The notes below the pieces were generated by a model. That model was not told the DNA's origin, searched no databases, and saw only the letters and a list, made by a program, of their open reading frames with translations. From Ctena decussata (Eukaryota; Mollusca; Bivalvia; Lucinida; Lucinidae), in assembly GCA_963989385.1 (NCBI GenBank), contig OZ022502.1, forward strand, positions 55,607,454 to 55,671,453: 64,000 nt of DNA. Reading direction: 5' to 3'. The translations under genes and the position numbers were made by a program. Below are positions 27,301-42,300 of the stretch, piece by piece; position 1 is the first letter of the stretch, and every line of letters starts with the position of its first letter.

Positions 27301-30300
27301 ATACCGATAAAATTACCCTGATAATATAACACTTGTGATATTTTCGAAAAAAAAGGAAGATTATGATTTCTGTAATGGATTATTCAAGGAAAGTGTGGTA
27401 TTACTCACAAAAGTTTTGGATTTTGAGAGTGGGGCTAAGTAGAATCGAATACATAAGAACTGAGTAAGTGAATTTGGGTTGAACGTACCACCAACAACTA
27501 AGTCATACGGAGACAGGACATCTGTTTGAAGTCTCATCCGACAGGACCGGAGAAGCGGGGAATCGATCTTACGGCTCCTGGATTGGTAGTCCATCGCGTT
27601 ATCCACTATACACTGCTGTTGCTCCTTACAACAGAACTGACAATTTCATCTGTGCACAGATAAGATTGATGATTTGGTTTAAACAATATTGTATTGATAT
27701 AAACTACATGGTTACTACAATCTGGTGCAGTTTCTTACGGTAAGCAAAACGTCCGTATGATAGTAATTTTCTAAAGATTTGGTTTGTACACAATACCGTT
27801 CCACCACAACAATTGTTCTCTCAGTGGACACCCTGGCCGGACTGATCCGGGTCTACACCGTTTGACCAGACGTCGATGGTAGAGTTGTCCGAAAACTCCT
27901 GCCGGATGCCGTATAGACATAACGTGGCCTACCACTTTGACAACAAATATTAGGACACTGTTATCTAAGCAAACGGTGCAGACCCAAGATAGACTTTTCT
28001 TCCGGAGCAGTGTGATCGGGGTCCGCACTGCTGGCCACATTGCCAGAAATCGTGACAACATCGCCTCACAGCAAAATCAAAGACGTTGTAAAACTTTAGG
28101 ACATCAATGGTCATTTGGCAAAGGCATACTTGATTCACCACATTTGGGACAGTGGAATAACACAGTTGGTGAGAAGTCATCTCAGGTCAGAAAATATTAG
28201 TTGTTTTCTTTTCTGATCAGCTATTATATGTTAAATACTCATTTTATGTGTTCTTCGTAGCATTAACAGTATTTGTACAAACGAAATGCCAACGTGCATC
28301 TACCATCTACTGGAAATAAGTGGGGTAGGCCTACACCGTTATTTTTTGGCAATATAATGCAAGGCGCAACGCATTCTTACAGTACATAAGAGCCTATAAG
28401 TCGGTCACATTAATTCAGAGGAAAGAAAATTCTAACCTTCAGACTGCCAGTTTCCAAAGTTTCGAGCAAGTATATATTAAGTACTCATTTGTAATGAAAA
28501 GTAATCATTGGAGCAATACTAGTATTTGCACTTATTAACAATGGACATATACAGGTCTATACTAGGAAATCATGTGCGTACACCGTTGTTTTTGTGCATG
28601 GAAACGCATCCTGCAACACGTTCTTAGAGTGTATCATATAAACAATCATAGAGGAAGCTAATTTTGCCAGAAAAAGAGACGAAAAAGTTCAGATTGATTC
28701 AAAAGAAAGAAATTCCTACCTTCAACCAGCCAGCCTCAAAAACTGTACACTACCTTGACAAACTAGAACCGAATTGGCACGTTAACTACTGCATCTCACG
28801 AGAAACATTTTTAACGAATATTAACTTTAAAGAATCCTCCAAAGCGTGACCAGTTCACTTTTTCAATAAATGTCCCGTCATGCTTATAATTGGTACTTAT
28901 TTCACCAAAACACTCGTGTTGACATAATGTTTCATCAAAAACGAAAGTACACCGTGGCAAGACTTTTACCAAATACACCCGGAAACGCAAGACCAGGTGG
29001 TCTCTTCACGTATTGATTTACCCCCTTGATGCTAGGATCTTTAAATTTTACATGTGGCAATTACATGAAAAATAAGTGGACCAGTATTTTTTCTTTTTCC
29101 CGTCGGTCAGGTATTTCCAGAGTTATGCCCCTTTTAGGACTTAGTCATTGGAACCTTGTGAACAAAATATCTCAAGAATCCCTGATGCTAGGATCATGAT
29201 CTTTTGCAGGATAATATTGCCCAAGGTGTAGATGGCCTGATTATTATTTGAAGAAAATTCGTGAATTTTTGACCAAGTTATGCCCCTTTTTCAACTTAGT
29301 GCATTGTAAGCCTGTGGAACCTTGTGAACAAAATATCTCAAGAACCCCTGATGCTACGATCATAATTTTTGCAGCATAACACTGCTTAAGGTGTAGATGA
29401 CCTGATTAACTTTTGAAAAACATTGGTGAGTTTTTGACCGAATTATGCCCCTTTTCGACTAAGTGCATTGTAAGCCTATGGAACCTTGTGCACAAAATAT
29501 CTCAAGAACCCCTGATGCTAGGATCGTTTTTATTTTGCAGGAAGACAGTGCCTCAGGTGTAGATGACCTGATTAACTTTTTTGAAAAACATTAGTGAATT
29601 TTTTACTGAGTTATGCCCCTTTTTTTGACTTAATGCATTCTAAGCCTATGGAACATACAGTTACAGGAATGGATTTAAACCCCTTTCTGACCTAAACATT
29701 ATGGGATGAACCTTCCTTAGAGGCAAGGATACAGTTAGGCGCATAGTGTTTCATAAACACATTTTCTAGTTTAACTTATACTGAGGGAAATAAATTTAGC
29801 AACTTTTCATAAATCAGCGTCTACTTCAGACTTATTTACAAAGTGGGAAATTGTATTGTTTCCGCTGTGTTAGGTATCAGTTTGAGTACCAGAAACCCAA
29901 AAATAAAGGTCGAATGTTTATTCCTAGAGCAGAAACGCGTCGCATTCGTACCCAAGGGTTCGACCCCAAAAATGCCATAAATCTTCTATGCAACTCATCT
30001 TTTTCAGGCGCTGCTTCATTTTCAAATCTTACACAAGAGCCAATTTGCGGCGGTGTAGACATTTGTGAACAGGGACACAGTGTTGTGTGTTAAACGACGA
30101 TTGTTACCATGATAAACGTAAATGTGCTTATGACGCCGTCAAAACTGGCATTCACAAAGCAATTGAGACTGAGCAAAATTCACCTTAAACGAATTTTCCC
30201 TAAAACTTGAACCAAACTGCAATGGCGTGGCCTCTAAATGACCAGAACACTTTCAAGCAATTTGTTGCTGTAAATTGGCGCTATTCCCGCAGATTTAACT

Positions 30301-33300
30301 ACACCAGGTTCAACAGTTACGTCATTCTGACGTCAGCTTTTAAACCCATCAAAGATCCCCTTGACATCAGCAATATTGAACTTAAAGTGTCTCTTCTCTA
30401 AATGCGCATAAGGGTCATTGCATATCCACATGTTTTGTCTATTTCCGTCCTATCGTAAACGTGACGCCTCCATTCAAAGCCTGAAAGGTTCTGATCGTTG
30501 CATTAAAACAAATGGATTACCTGAGGTAATATTTTTGCATGATAGTGTTCCCCAAGTTGACAGTAATGAAGTGCAAAAAGATTTGTGTCGAAACGTCATT
30601 TGATAATGTTTAAAATGGCGGCTGAATTTTTCGGCAAGTTAACGTCAAACTAACGTGCCCCCTTGCCGGCTTCTTATGCCTTTATTTGCAAACCCATTTA
30701 TGGTTTTCTTGTTCAAGGACCCAGTTAAAACCTTTCTAAAGTATTTTGACAATTTTCTTTGTTTAATTGTTTGTCAGCTCGCGCAAAGAGTGAATTCATT
30801 TAAAGTGACGTCAAACGTGCGTTAAGTTGCCGTTTTCGTCCAAGTTTGATGTAATCAAAGACTCCTGACTTATACTAGCTATATGCGATCAACAACCTGG
30901 GAATACTATCCCTTAAGAAAATTTCACAACTCTTTGGAAGTATTGCTAAATTTATTTCTCTCAGTATATTTTGAATGTTAAACCACAACACAAAACAGTG
31001 AGCAAATTGGCGAGCTATACAGGTGACCACAATGCAAGAACCATAACATACAGGATCGGCATCAGCAGTTTCCGCCTTCAAATGAAACGAAGCCCATGGA
31101 AGCTCTATTAAATTGGAGCCGCTACACAACAAAACAAACACAGTGGCATGTGTGCCACGCGAAGACTCAATATCAGCCTGGTCATCGGCCCAGACTTATC
31201 AGAGTAATTGCTGTGCTCTTAAAGGGTTACCAAGGGTCAAGGCTGATCTGAGTCGTAGCTCCGAAGGGTGGGGGTGCATATACCATCTTTGTTTTTTTAT
31301 TCCGCGGCTCATTTATTTAATTACCTATACCTATGATTATATCTTATAGACTGTCCAACGCTGAGTCATCCGGCCAATGGGGTTTTGGATACTCTGGAAC
31401 CAAGACAAAATACTGTTGCTACAGTTTCTTGTGATGGTGGTTATACATTGTTTGGAGCGTCTTCACTTACTTGCCAAAGCGATGCTACTTGGGACTTTCC
31501 CATGCCTGAATGTAGACAAGGTAAGGAATTTTTATACGAGTTAAGTACACTCTATGTTTTTGTCATTTTTCAAGTGTAAACAACTTATGTGACCTCTTAT
31601 TTGCTTCCCTAGATGATGCAGCCTTTCCAAAGAGGCGTGTACTCTTAAAGCAAAGATAGAGTAGCACAGCACATTCTCCCACCTTTGCCTATATAAGATA
31701 GGCTCTCAGCTCATATAAGAATATAACAATCCATCATGAGTGTCCATGTAGGATAGGGAAATCTCACCCGAGGGGTCGGAATTTCAACCAGGGACGATGC
31801 TTGCCGAGTCCCTGGTTGAAATTCCGACCCCGAGGGTGAGATTTACCTATCCTCCATGGACTGGCTCATGATGGATTATTTTTCTCCCACTCTTAGCGGA
31901 TTTTTAACCTAAAGTCGGATAAGGCGTCAGAAAAGGATAATTTGAACTTTTGAACCAATGAACTGAAGTAAATTTTGAGCAGCCCAGTGTGTTTACCGGG
32001 TCCTAAAATAGGTGTAAACACGGTTTGCACCTCAAAATTAGACGGAAAACACGGTATGTGGACTACTTTATCTTCCAGAGGGCGAAAACACAATGCAACT
32101 TAGTCTCTCACGTCACGCGCGTCAAGTTTGCTAGCCATGTTTAACCGGTTTTAGTGACGTCAATAAAATTGAGTGACGTCACAAACCCATGATCTGCTAT
32201 CAAACGTCATCCGACATGCTTGCGTGTCCATTTTGTTCATTTAAAATTAAAATAATAGTCAAAAAATGAAAAAGTATGGTTGCTAATATAAGAAAGATGT
32301 TGCCAGGTATAAGATAGAAATTTCTTATATGAGCTGAGAGCATATCTTGTATAGGCAAAGGTGGGAGAAATTTCTTTCTTGCACACCGGATAAGGATATT
32401 CGCGTGCTTCCCATGTTCTTCAAATATTATCTCACCCATGTTATCTCACCCAGGACCGGATAAAAATCACGAGAATTCAATCCATTGGTTGCAATGGAGG
32501 TCACGTATCTGCGTCGTCAAGTGACGTTAGCGTTTTAGATGATTACGTCACGAAAACGGCAAAATGACGTCAGTTTATGCATGCCAGACGTTGACGTAAA
32601 GAACCGAATGGCGGTCGTTGAAAGCGGCGCCTTCTTTCAAAATCAAATAGAAACCTCTAAGGCACTATAATTACGCATTTTAACAAGTTCTAAAGATAAT
32701 ACAAAACGTGGTGTGCAAGAAAAAGTATCTATCATGGGTGTGAGGTGCAGATAGAAAAATCCGTCACTCGGGATCACTGACCGGCATCACGAGGCTTCGG
32801 CATCACGAGGCAAGCCTCGTGATGCCGAAAAGTGACCCTAGAAATATCCGTCACTCGGGATCACTGTTCGGCATCATTCAGCAAGCCTCGTGATGCCGAA
32901 TAGTGACCCTCGTGACGGATTTTTCTATCCACACCTCATACTCATGAAAGATACTTATAATCTTTTACTTGGCAACATCTTTCTTATATTAGCAACCGTA
33001 CTTTTTCATTTTTTGACTAATATTTTAATTTTAGATGAACAAAATGGACACGCAAGCATATCGGATGACGTTTGATAGCAGATCATGGGTTTGTGACGTC
33101 ACTCAATTTTATTGACGTCACTAAAACCGGTTAAAAACGTCGCTAGCAAACTTGAAGCGCGTGACGTGAGAGGCTAAGCTGCATTTTGTTTTCGCCCTCT
33201 GGAAGATAAAATAGTCCAAATATCGTGTTTTCCGTCTAATTTTGAGGTGCAAACTGTGTTTACACCCGTTCCAGGACCCGATAAACACACTGGGCTGCTC

Positions 33301-36300
33301 AAAATTTACTTCAGATTTTTGGTTAAAAGTTAGAATTTTCCTGTTCTGAAGCTTAATCCGACTTTAGGTTTAAACTCCGCTAACAGTGGGAGAAAAATAA
33401 TCCATCATGAGCCAGTCCATGTAGGATAGGTAAATCTCACCCTCGGGGTCGGAATTTCAACCAGGGACTCGGCAAGCATCGTCCCTGGTTGAAATTCCGA
33501 CCCCTCGGGTGAGATTTCCCTATCCTACATGGACACTCATGATGGATTGTTATATTCTTTCCTATAAGACTAACAGTTGACCCCGATTAAGAAGGGATGC
33601 GAAAACGAAAATTGCAGAGTTGCTTCCCTTAAAAATGTTCTCATTCACCTTTATATTTTAGATTCATGGTAGCAAATATCGGACAATCTGTAAATACAAC
33701 TAAGTAATGTTACCAATAAAAAGTCCTGTTCTGCCATTGCAAATTTAGGAACGAGAGACTACGATGTTTGTGAATGATGTTTGTCGATGAAATGACACTG
33801 TTAAACAATATTCTTCAATTTGCCTACATTTAAAATCTTAGCATATTTGTGCATTTTTAAACAGATTAAAAATTTTGTATGTTTGCTTTTTTGTCAAAAC
33901 AGATCGCTTTGCTTTCTGAAATATCGCAAACAGCTGACACATCATGCACAAGTATGTCGCATTTCTTGCGGGTGAAAATGGGAAATACCATTCGGACAAG
34001 TTTGGGAGCTGTTTGTTCAAGCTTTTACAGCTGGGGATAATTCTCAAATATGGAGACAATCTCCATTTTGAGCGACTGTCTCTGTTTTAGGAGACAAGTT
34101 CTGTTATGAATTACGCACATCCTAAACCATTCAAATGTCCCTCGATCAGAGGAATGTCTCTCGTTTTGGACACCAAAATGTCTCAGATTTGGAGGACATT
34201 CTCCTCGTGGGGAGACAATGTGATAAATGACATATTTATAGACTGCCCTGCGCAGTTTACTTTCAAAAAGCGCATATTAAAACCTGATTGGGAGACACTA
34301 GTCCAACAAAATCTAATTTTATCCGTTGCTTCTTAAAAGTGTACCGTTGCGATTAGTACAGAAATGCGTGACAAATCCTGGTCTAGTTTCTAGATTTCAA
34401 ACTTGTAAGAATTATTTAGTTTCTTGGTGATTTTATTCTTAAGCATTGCTTGTTGTGCGATATCAACTTGAATCTGAAACGCTATATTGAGGCTATTACC
34501 TGTGTCCCGATCGGGAGACAGAATTTTGACACATCGTGCAAAAATGTTCAAAATACATTAGAGTGTTTGGCAATGTCGCCCGATTCAGAGAATGTCTCTA
34601 TTTTTGAGAACTATTCCTAGCTGTTTTTCATCATCTTTATCGAAAATCAGATAATACCCATAAGCCCATGTGGCAAAAATATATAAAAGTAATCGGAACA
34701 CCACTCTGCCAGTTCCATGAATCACGAAATTGGCCGAACGGTGTGACAATTGATATAAGAGGTCAAAACGGGGTATCGTTTATCTCTCGCGAGAATACTT
34801 TCTTCTGCTTATTTTGTAAGCCATTTGCATACGTAGAAGCTGTCAGAATACCACCACTGGAAGTAAGAAAAGACACACCATACTCAGCTCAATTTTAGGC
34901 TACAAATAATCTTTCTTTGATGCCATTTTTAGTTTACCATATTTACGAGTGATATTTTATTGAACTGTAGTTTTTTGTTAGCTCTTAGACATAGTACTTT
35001 TGGATCAGTTTTAAATAGTGAGATATGTGGGGATCGTTTCGATGTAAAAGCTACTGGAGTGGGAGGTAAAATAAACACCAAGCACTATTTAATATGTGTG
35101 ATATAGACTTGTTACTAATTGGCCCTGCTTGTTAGGGTCTTGAGTCTCATAATGAAGCAGTTTTGGCTGGGACTAAGATATCACACCATAAGATCGCCAA
35201 AAATTGTTGCAGTATGGAAATTCTGTGGGCATCATTAATGTTATTCCATAGACAACAGTTGCAGATGGGTGGAGAATAATATAAGATCAGATTCAAACGC
35301 ACCTCTCCTTGTGTTTTTATCCCCCGACCGAAAGGTTCGGGGGATATAGCGATGGGCCTGGCGTCCGTCCGTCCGTCCGTACGTAAACATTTTCTTGTCC
35401 GCTCTATATCGTGAATACCCTTTTGAATATTATCATGATACTTCACAGTTATGTAGAACAGGTCATGACGATGTGTCGCGTACAAGAATGGTAACTCTTG
35501 CTGTTGTACTTTTTGAGTTATCTGCCCTTTGGTGATTTTTTGGCAGATTTGTGTCCGCTCTGTAACTTAAATACCCTTTGGAATATTTTCATAATACTTC
35601 ATAGATATGTAGAACAGGTCATGATGATGTGTCGCGAACAAGAATGACAACTCTTGCTTTCTTACTTTTTTAGTTATTTCCCTTTGATGATTTTAGGTGT
35701 CCGCTCCATAGCTTGAATACCTTTGGAAATATTTTCATGATACTTCACAGATATGCAGAACAGGTCATGACGATTTGTCTCATACATAAATGACAACTCT
35801 TGTATTCATACTTTGTGAGTTATTTCCCTTTGGTAGTTTGAGCTGCTGTTTGAGTCTCTGCTCCATATCTGTATATCTGGCCTGTTCCACAATTTTAATA
35901 ACCTTATAACTTTTAGAATATTGTTTATAATGCTGTGATATCTTATCAGTGTTCCTAACTCTCTCTCTGACCCCTCCACATTCCCGCGCAACACCCCCTC
36001 CCCCCCCCCCCCCCCCAAAAAAAAAATTATTTCCAGATTTGGATTCTTTGTCCAAACTGACTTTCTAGAGAGCTCAAAATTAGGTTTGTAAGGCTTGTAC
36101 TTTAGAAGTTATTCACACATTTTGAAAGTTGAGTGCATCATACGCTATACATTAGTGTACATGGTGGCTGTTTGAGATATTACCTCTTTTTAGCAGTCAA
36201 GCATACTGTTTTAGTCTGAGTGTTAGATAATCATGCATCTGTTAAACAGATAATGTAAATAATGACAATATATTACTTATACGTGTTTTGAGGTGCACCC

Positions 36301-39300
36301 TTTTTACCAAGGCACATGAGGGTCTTCGGTCAGGGGATTTGCCATCTCCTTTGATGGCTATTTTCTCTACCTTTTGTCCCAACAAAATCTGAATGATTTA
36401 GTTTAAACAGTACTGTATTCATCATATAAACATAACTATATCAGGTCTTTCATAAGAAACAAGTCTCCGTCTCTTAATAATCGTCTGCACTTTGAGTGGT
36501 TTGAGATATTAATTCGGTGTATGGTTGACCGTTCCAGATTGTCCTGGTCTAACTCCTCCAACAGACGGAACTATTAACTCAACAGATGTAAAACAGGAGA
36601 CGACAGTGGCCGTCGAGTGTGAAACTGGATACACTTTGTTTGGAGCCTCTCTCTTAATTTGTCAGAGCGATGCGACATGGGACAACCCTGAGCCAGAGTG
36701 TAGACAAGGTATGCATAGGCTAATGGTTAGTTTGTGACTAGTTTTAATTATACAACTACTTCATGCCTTTGTCCGAAACAGCCAAATGTTGTGGACGACC
36801 TAATGCACTATAGCACTGGTGAATAGGGACGTCACGTCCACAGCGTGGAGGGCTTATTGTTTTGACTGTTGAACTTTTGAGGATTGAAACAATTGTTATA
36901 TTATCTAAACAATATTAAAAAAAAACATGTTTTCAGTATGCCAGGAAGGTTAATTAATATCTGAAGTTGCGGCGCCTGGCCGGATGGTATATACACCTAT
37001 TCGATGACTTTGTGGGTAAAAGTTAAATCTATCGCCCTGACTTTCTGTGGACGATTATTTACATACGGACTGACTGACAAACTATCGCACCGAGGTGCTT
37101 GGACAACCTGATATGTTATCCCCGAAGCTTTGGAGCTTGAATCTTTCATTGCCACAACGTTCGCATCTTGGCTTTTCATTGCCGCAATTCTTCTAACAAA
37201 TATTAAGTTTTTAATTTACAGTGCAATATCAAGGCATAGTAAGCGTTTCACTCTTATGATAAATATCTATTTATGCCATATGTATTGCATTTCTAAGTAG
37301 TGAGGAACCAGTTTTAATTTTTGAAGAAAGTTCCAAATTAAGACAGTGTAAGAAATGAGATGAAAGTGTGCTTAATTTGAATCTGCTTAGAATTTACTCT
37401 ATAGTCTGTTCCCTCTGCCTCTAAATCAAGAGTTTTCAACTTTTCGAGTCTAGCCATTCCTTGACCAAGACAACCACACTGCAGTACTATCTGAAATATA
37501 CTTTAAGTAAAGCTATCCTTATAAACAGAATAAGCAATAACTCATATCTGGGCTTCCATTAACTTTCAGATTCAGTAAGTCCCAGACTTCCTACTCCTCT
37601 AATTTGGAAGTCCCACAGGAAAATCTAGGAAGTCCTTTTTTCCACGCAACGGCTGTCGAAAGTTATGGAAGAAATAAATATTAAATATAAACTCAGATTG
37701 CTGTTGTTGTTTTTTTTTTTTTGTTGTTTTTTTTGTTTGTTTGTTTGTTTTTTCACCTTTAGTTTCAGAGCTCTAGTTAAGGGGGTATTCAGAGCATGAT
37801 TTTTCTTATTCCTCAACAAAAATATATGTTATAGGTACTCATTTCGCCTCCACCAGGCAAATCTAATGAGTATCCATGACATATATTTTTGGTGAGAAAG
37901 ATAACTATCCCAAATTATCATCAGACACTTCTTATCTAGAGAGCCCTGTTTTTGTACACTTACGTATGGCTGCAGTATATCTGCATGGCTGCAGTACATC
38001 TGTAGCCAAAATGGTACTGAGACAGCAAACGGGGTAACTTGGTAAAAAGGGTGAAATATTCTGGTATGATTGTTTTGAAATACTTTGCTTGGACTGGTAG
38101 ATGTCACCATAATTTTGTTTCTCTAAATGTTCAGAGTTAGTTAATAATTCTGATTAAAACATAAGATACATTTTATAAGTTGGTAGTTTTATTTTTGAAA
38201 TTTTAAAGCCGTGCTGCCTACTGGGTCACATTTTGGCATCCCAGGATGAAAAAATATGCTTACATACATCAGAATACGAGTAGTTATGGTCTTACGAAAC
38301 GTTTGCAGGACCGTTAGCTACGCCCAGAATTGCGTTACTATAGGCATTTTCCACGCTTGCAATAAATTGGTTTAATGCTTCCAGCCTTTACATATTCTTG
38401 ACGAAATATTTTGTTTAGCATTCGTGTTGTCCTATATTCTAATTGCTGTTCATTTTAGATATAACAAGTTACGATTTTTGCGACGCAAAGCGGAACTCTT
38501 TACTGCAATTACTAAGCTGCGACGGTCAGAAAGAAATTGGTCAACTGGTTAGATCAAAGTGGCACCGACGCTTTTCATACCCTTCTAATTTCGCCGATAG
38601 AATTTACCGTAATGATTATGAAAGTAGTACAGAAGTGCCACTGTGGATTACTGAGATAAAACATGAGATATGAATTAACCGGAGTTGGAAAAATTACGAC
38701 GTACTGAAATAAACTATTTCAGTAATATCTAGTAATATTCAGTAATTATTCTAGTTTACATTTGCACTTTAGTTTGGCGTCCTCATTTTTTCGCAAGCGC
38801 AAGTATTATTACAGTCCGACAGTGGTGCATCAAAGCAGCCACCAAGATCAAAAGATTACTTAAAATTGCAATTCATGTTTACTTACACGGTCGCATTAAT
38901 TTACACCCAGCGATGTCATCTCTAAGTAAGGGCGGGGCTTAGGCTGTCGCTGTAATATTAACACTTCCAACTGGACAATAGGCGGAGCTAAATACACAGT
39001 CACGGTTCTCACTGACAAGTGTCGTCAACCGGTAAATCACAAAACTCACAGGACGCATGTCAAAGGTAATACCGATAAAATGTTTATTGAAGGATGATAT
39101 AATTTCTGAATATTGGCGTACGCCAGAACACCTGACTTGAAATTATCACGCGCCACCGGGCAATAAATTGGCGTATTTTTACGCGCTGAAAATGGGCGGG
39201 TTCTATGACAGATTCGGACAGCTGTGGTATCGATTTCAGCCGTGCAAAAGAAATTTCAGAAGTCCGCGGTAGGTCTTTGAAGTTCAATTTGGACGTACGG

Positions 39301-42300
39301 AGGCAATTTTAGGGCGAAATTTACGCTGTACGTCCGCTTAACATAATAAATGATATTACGTGGGGTGATCATTAAAAAATGGAAACACCTTTGTAGATTA
39401 GTTGATTATATACAGAAATAAGTGCCCTTCATATATCACCAAAGAGTGCCTTTGAGCTTTCGAATTCATGGTTGGAATTAAAATTTTAACGTGTAACCAT
39501 AGCAGCATATGACGTTACGTTCAAGCTGGGTATCGCGTGTGAATTTTTTTCAACGTCATTTTAGTAAGGAGATGCTTGTATTATGCTTATTTTGTGCGAT
39601 ATGTAAACAGAAATTGAAGATTTAGGAACACCTTCCGTTTAACTTAGGCTTTGGCCTTAGAAACACACATATAATGATTCTTTATGAAAACGTTCTAAAA
39701 TCTGGCATGAATTAAAGCTAAAGCAGGGGTAAAAATAATCGTTTTTAGGGAGTTTGACATTTTACTCCGTTATTTCAGGTATTATGCTAAAGTTAATTGA
39801 CCGGTTATCAAGTAAAGGATGATTTTGGTTCTTTCTGCTATACAATTCTCCCAAGACTTTGTTTGTTTAATTGCAATGACGTCAAAATTCTGGTCCCTCC
39901 GGCTTGAAATCAGTGAAAAACGTCAAATTTTGCTGGACCAAATGTCTTTCACGGTCTGTACCTCTGCCAGGTTTGAAAGCAAGTAATGAAGAACTATATA
40001 TTTCTCTTAGTATTTGAGCCTTGCATGAAGCAATCACATTATCACAAACTTTTATCCATTCTTTGTTACTAATCAGTTGCAAATAAACATGAAAAATGCA
40101 AAAGTTTAGAGACTAAACCCATATAAGTTTACGGCATCGTTGCCATGGCAACGATATTCTAAAACAGTACTTTAGGACTTAACTATATGTCACATGTTTG
40201 CTTCTTTGGTATTATATATCTGGAGTACTCTTTTGCACAAAACTTATGAAATAAATGCTAGTTTCCATAATTTAATGATCACCCCTCGTATCATCTGCAA
40301 ACATACCATCAGTGTTTTTGTATTGTAAACAGAAACCATTGTAGCAATAGTTAATACCATCTGAAACCATACCATTAACACTTTATGCGCAAGACACGAA
40401 ATAGCTGAATTTACAAACAGCGTAGATCCTGATGAGGCGGCTCATGAAGTGCTGCCTTATCTAGATCTATAATGTTTGGCTGTTGTCTTTGAATTCTCAA
40501 TATTATATAGCTTGAACAAAATCCTTTTTGATTTTTGCAGACGCAAATCTTGTTGTCTGCTGTTTTTTAGCTAAAAGTGTTATTGAACTTAAAATGTAGC
40601 ATTTGGAAGAAACTATCGTAAATGTTCTATATATTTGAACTGACATATAGGCCTGATAAAATAGTTTAGATCCAAAGCAGGGTGTCTGATCGAGGAATTT
40701 AATAACTGCAATTCTGTCTGCATCTTTAGAAGATATTACTGTTTTGTAAAACCAAAATTTTCCATCCTAGGACAATTAATTTAGCTGTCCTAATTTTAGC
40801 GCGCCTTTGTGAACCATAGAAATGCTTATGCTATACCTCTGGCTTCGTAGTCCGAGTATACGTCCAAGTTCGGGTCTGCGTTCGCGTCCGCAAACAGTTT
40901 AACCTATTCTTACCATTTGCGTTTCGGTCTTTTTCTCACAATGTATAGGAGCTGGAGTAATGAAACTTGGTACACACTTACATCAGCATATGATCACCTA
41001 ATAAGGTTAATGTATGTTAAGCATTTATGTTAAGGTCAGTTTCACAGAAGCTGTGAGGGTAAGATTCATGATATTTGACCAGCACTTGCATCTGGTTAAG
41101 AGCACCTGAGTGCAACCAGTCTTGTGGGACAGTGACGTACATTTTCACGATTTACTAACTTTATGATATTTCCCAGTCCCTATATGGGATACGGTCATGC
41201 TACTTTGCACACCCTTACATATGGACAAGAACACTTCAGTACCATCATTCATGCATGGATTTGACCTGTATTGTTTGCTTCATTAACTGTATGATATGCT
41301 TTCCTGACGTAATGATTTATCTCAGTCCCTATATGGCACCGATTTACCTATGAACAAGATCCTTTCAACACCAATATCCATGCATGGATTCGACAGATTT
41401 TTACTTCATTTAATTTATGATACGCTTCACAGACTTCATGATATTTCTCAGTCTCTGTGTGGATCATTCATGATACTTGGCATACACCTACATATAGATA
41501 GGATCATTTTAATACCCTATCCATGTATGGATTTGACTTACAGCTTTGCTTCATTGACTTTATGATACACGTCACTGACTTTATTTTTTTTCAGTCCCTA
41601 TATGGCAATGATAATTGGCGCATACTTATATATGGACAAAAACAGCTTAACATCGCCATCTATATATGAATTTGACCTTTATATTATTCTTCACTGGCTA
41701 ATCATATTTCTCAGTCACTATGTGGATGGCAATCATTAATGGCACGCACATGCATCTAGACAACAGCCTTTCAACACCACCATCGCTATGAGAGCCAAGC
41801 TTATTATAGGCGGGTTTTGTCATCTAACACCTCTTGTTTTAATTTTACGGAAACCTGTAACTCGCTTATTAACTTTTATAGAGGCCGATAGCATCAGATC
41901 TTTAGTGGGCACGTTCGGCATAATCACTTGGATAAACTCAAGGAATATCCAGGGGTCGTATTTATAAAATCATTTAAGTCGTTGCTCTGCTGTTGCTTAG
42001 ACTTGATTTCTATAAAGAGGATTTCCTAAAACTATGAAATTTGCTCTGGAGGAACAGTCTTTTCCAGAATCTCCTTCAAAGAAATTTAGTCTTAGCAACA
42101 GCATATCAACCACTTAAGTCGTTTTATAAAAACGGCCCCAGGTATTCCTCGTGCTATTCTGAGTAATTTAGCCGAACGTGCCCTTTGAGTAGCCGAACAG
42201 ATACTGTTGTTTTCCAGACTGCCCAGTCTTGGCCCCTCCGACCAATGGAGTCATAAATGAAACTGTGATAAAAAGCCAAGGATCTGTTGTCGGTGTCGAA

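Noticed and set aside
27771..28200. ORFs of 71 to 96 codons, considered as transposase remnants
   Set aside because: No DDE, HTH or other transposase motif could be aligned; the region is built from hairpins of the GCAAACAGTG type.
29851..30093. 80-codon ORF with GGVDICEQGHSVVC end
   Set aside because: Looks protein-like but is also open on the opposite strand, and has no phase-compatible acceptor and no polyA signal arrangement.
22851..31349. Search for a missed sushi exon in the 8.5 kb intron 7
   Set aside because: Candidate acceptors followed by GACTGC or GATTGT (for example near 28440) run into stops and lack the four-Cys pattern.
40835..41830. CRISPR-like or satellite array
   Set aside because: The units are contiguous and degenerate without unique spacers; it is a tandem array in an intron of a eukaryotic gene.
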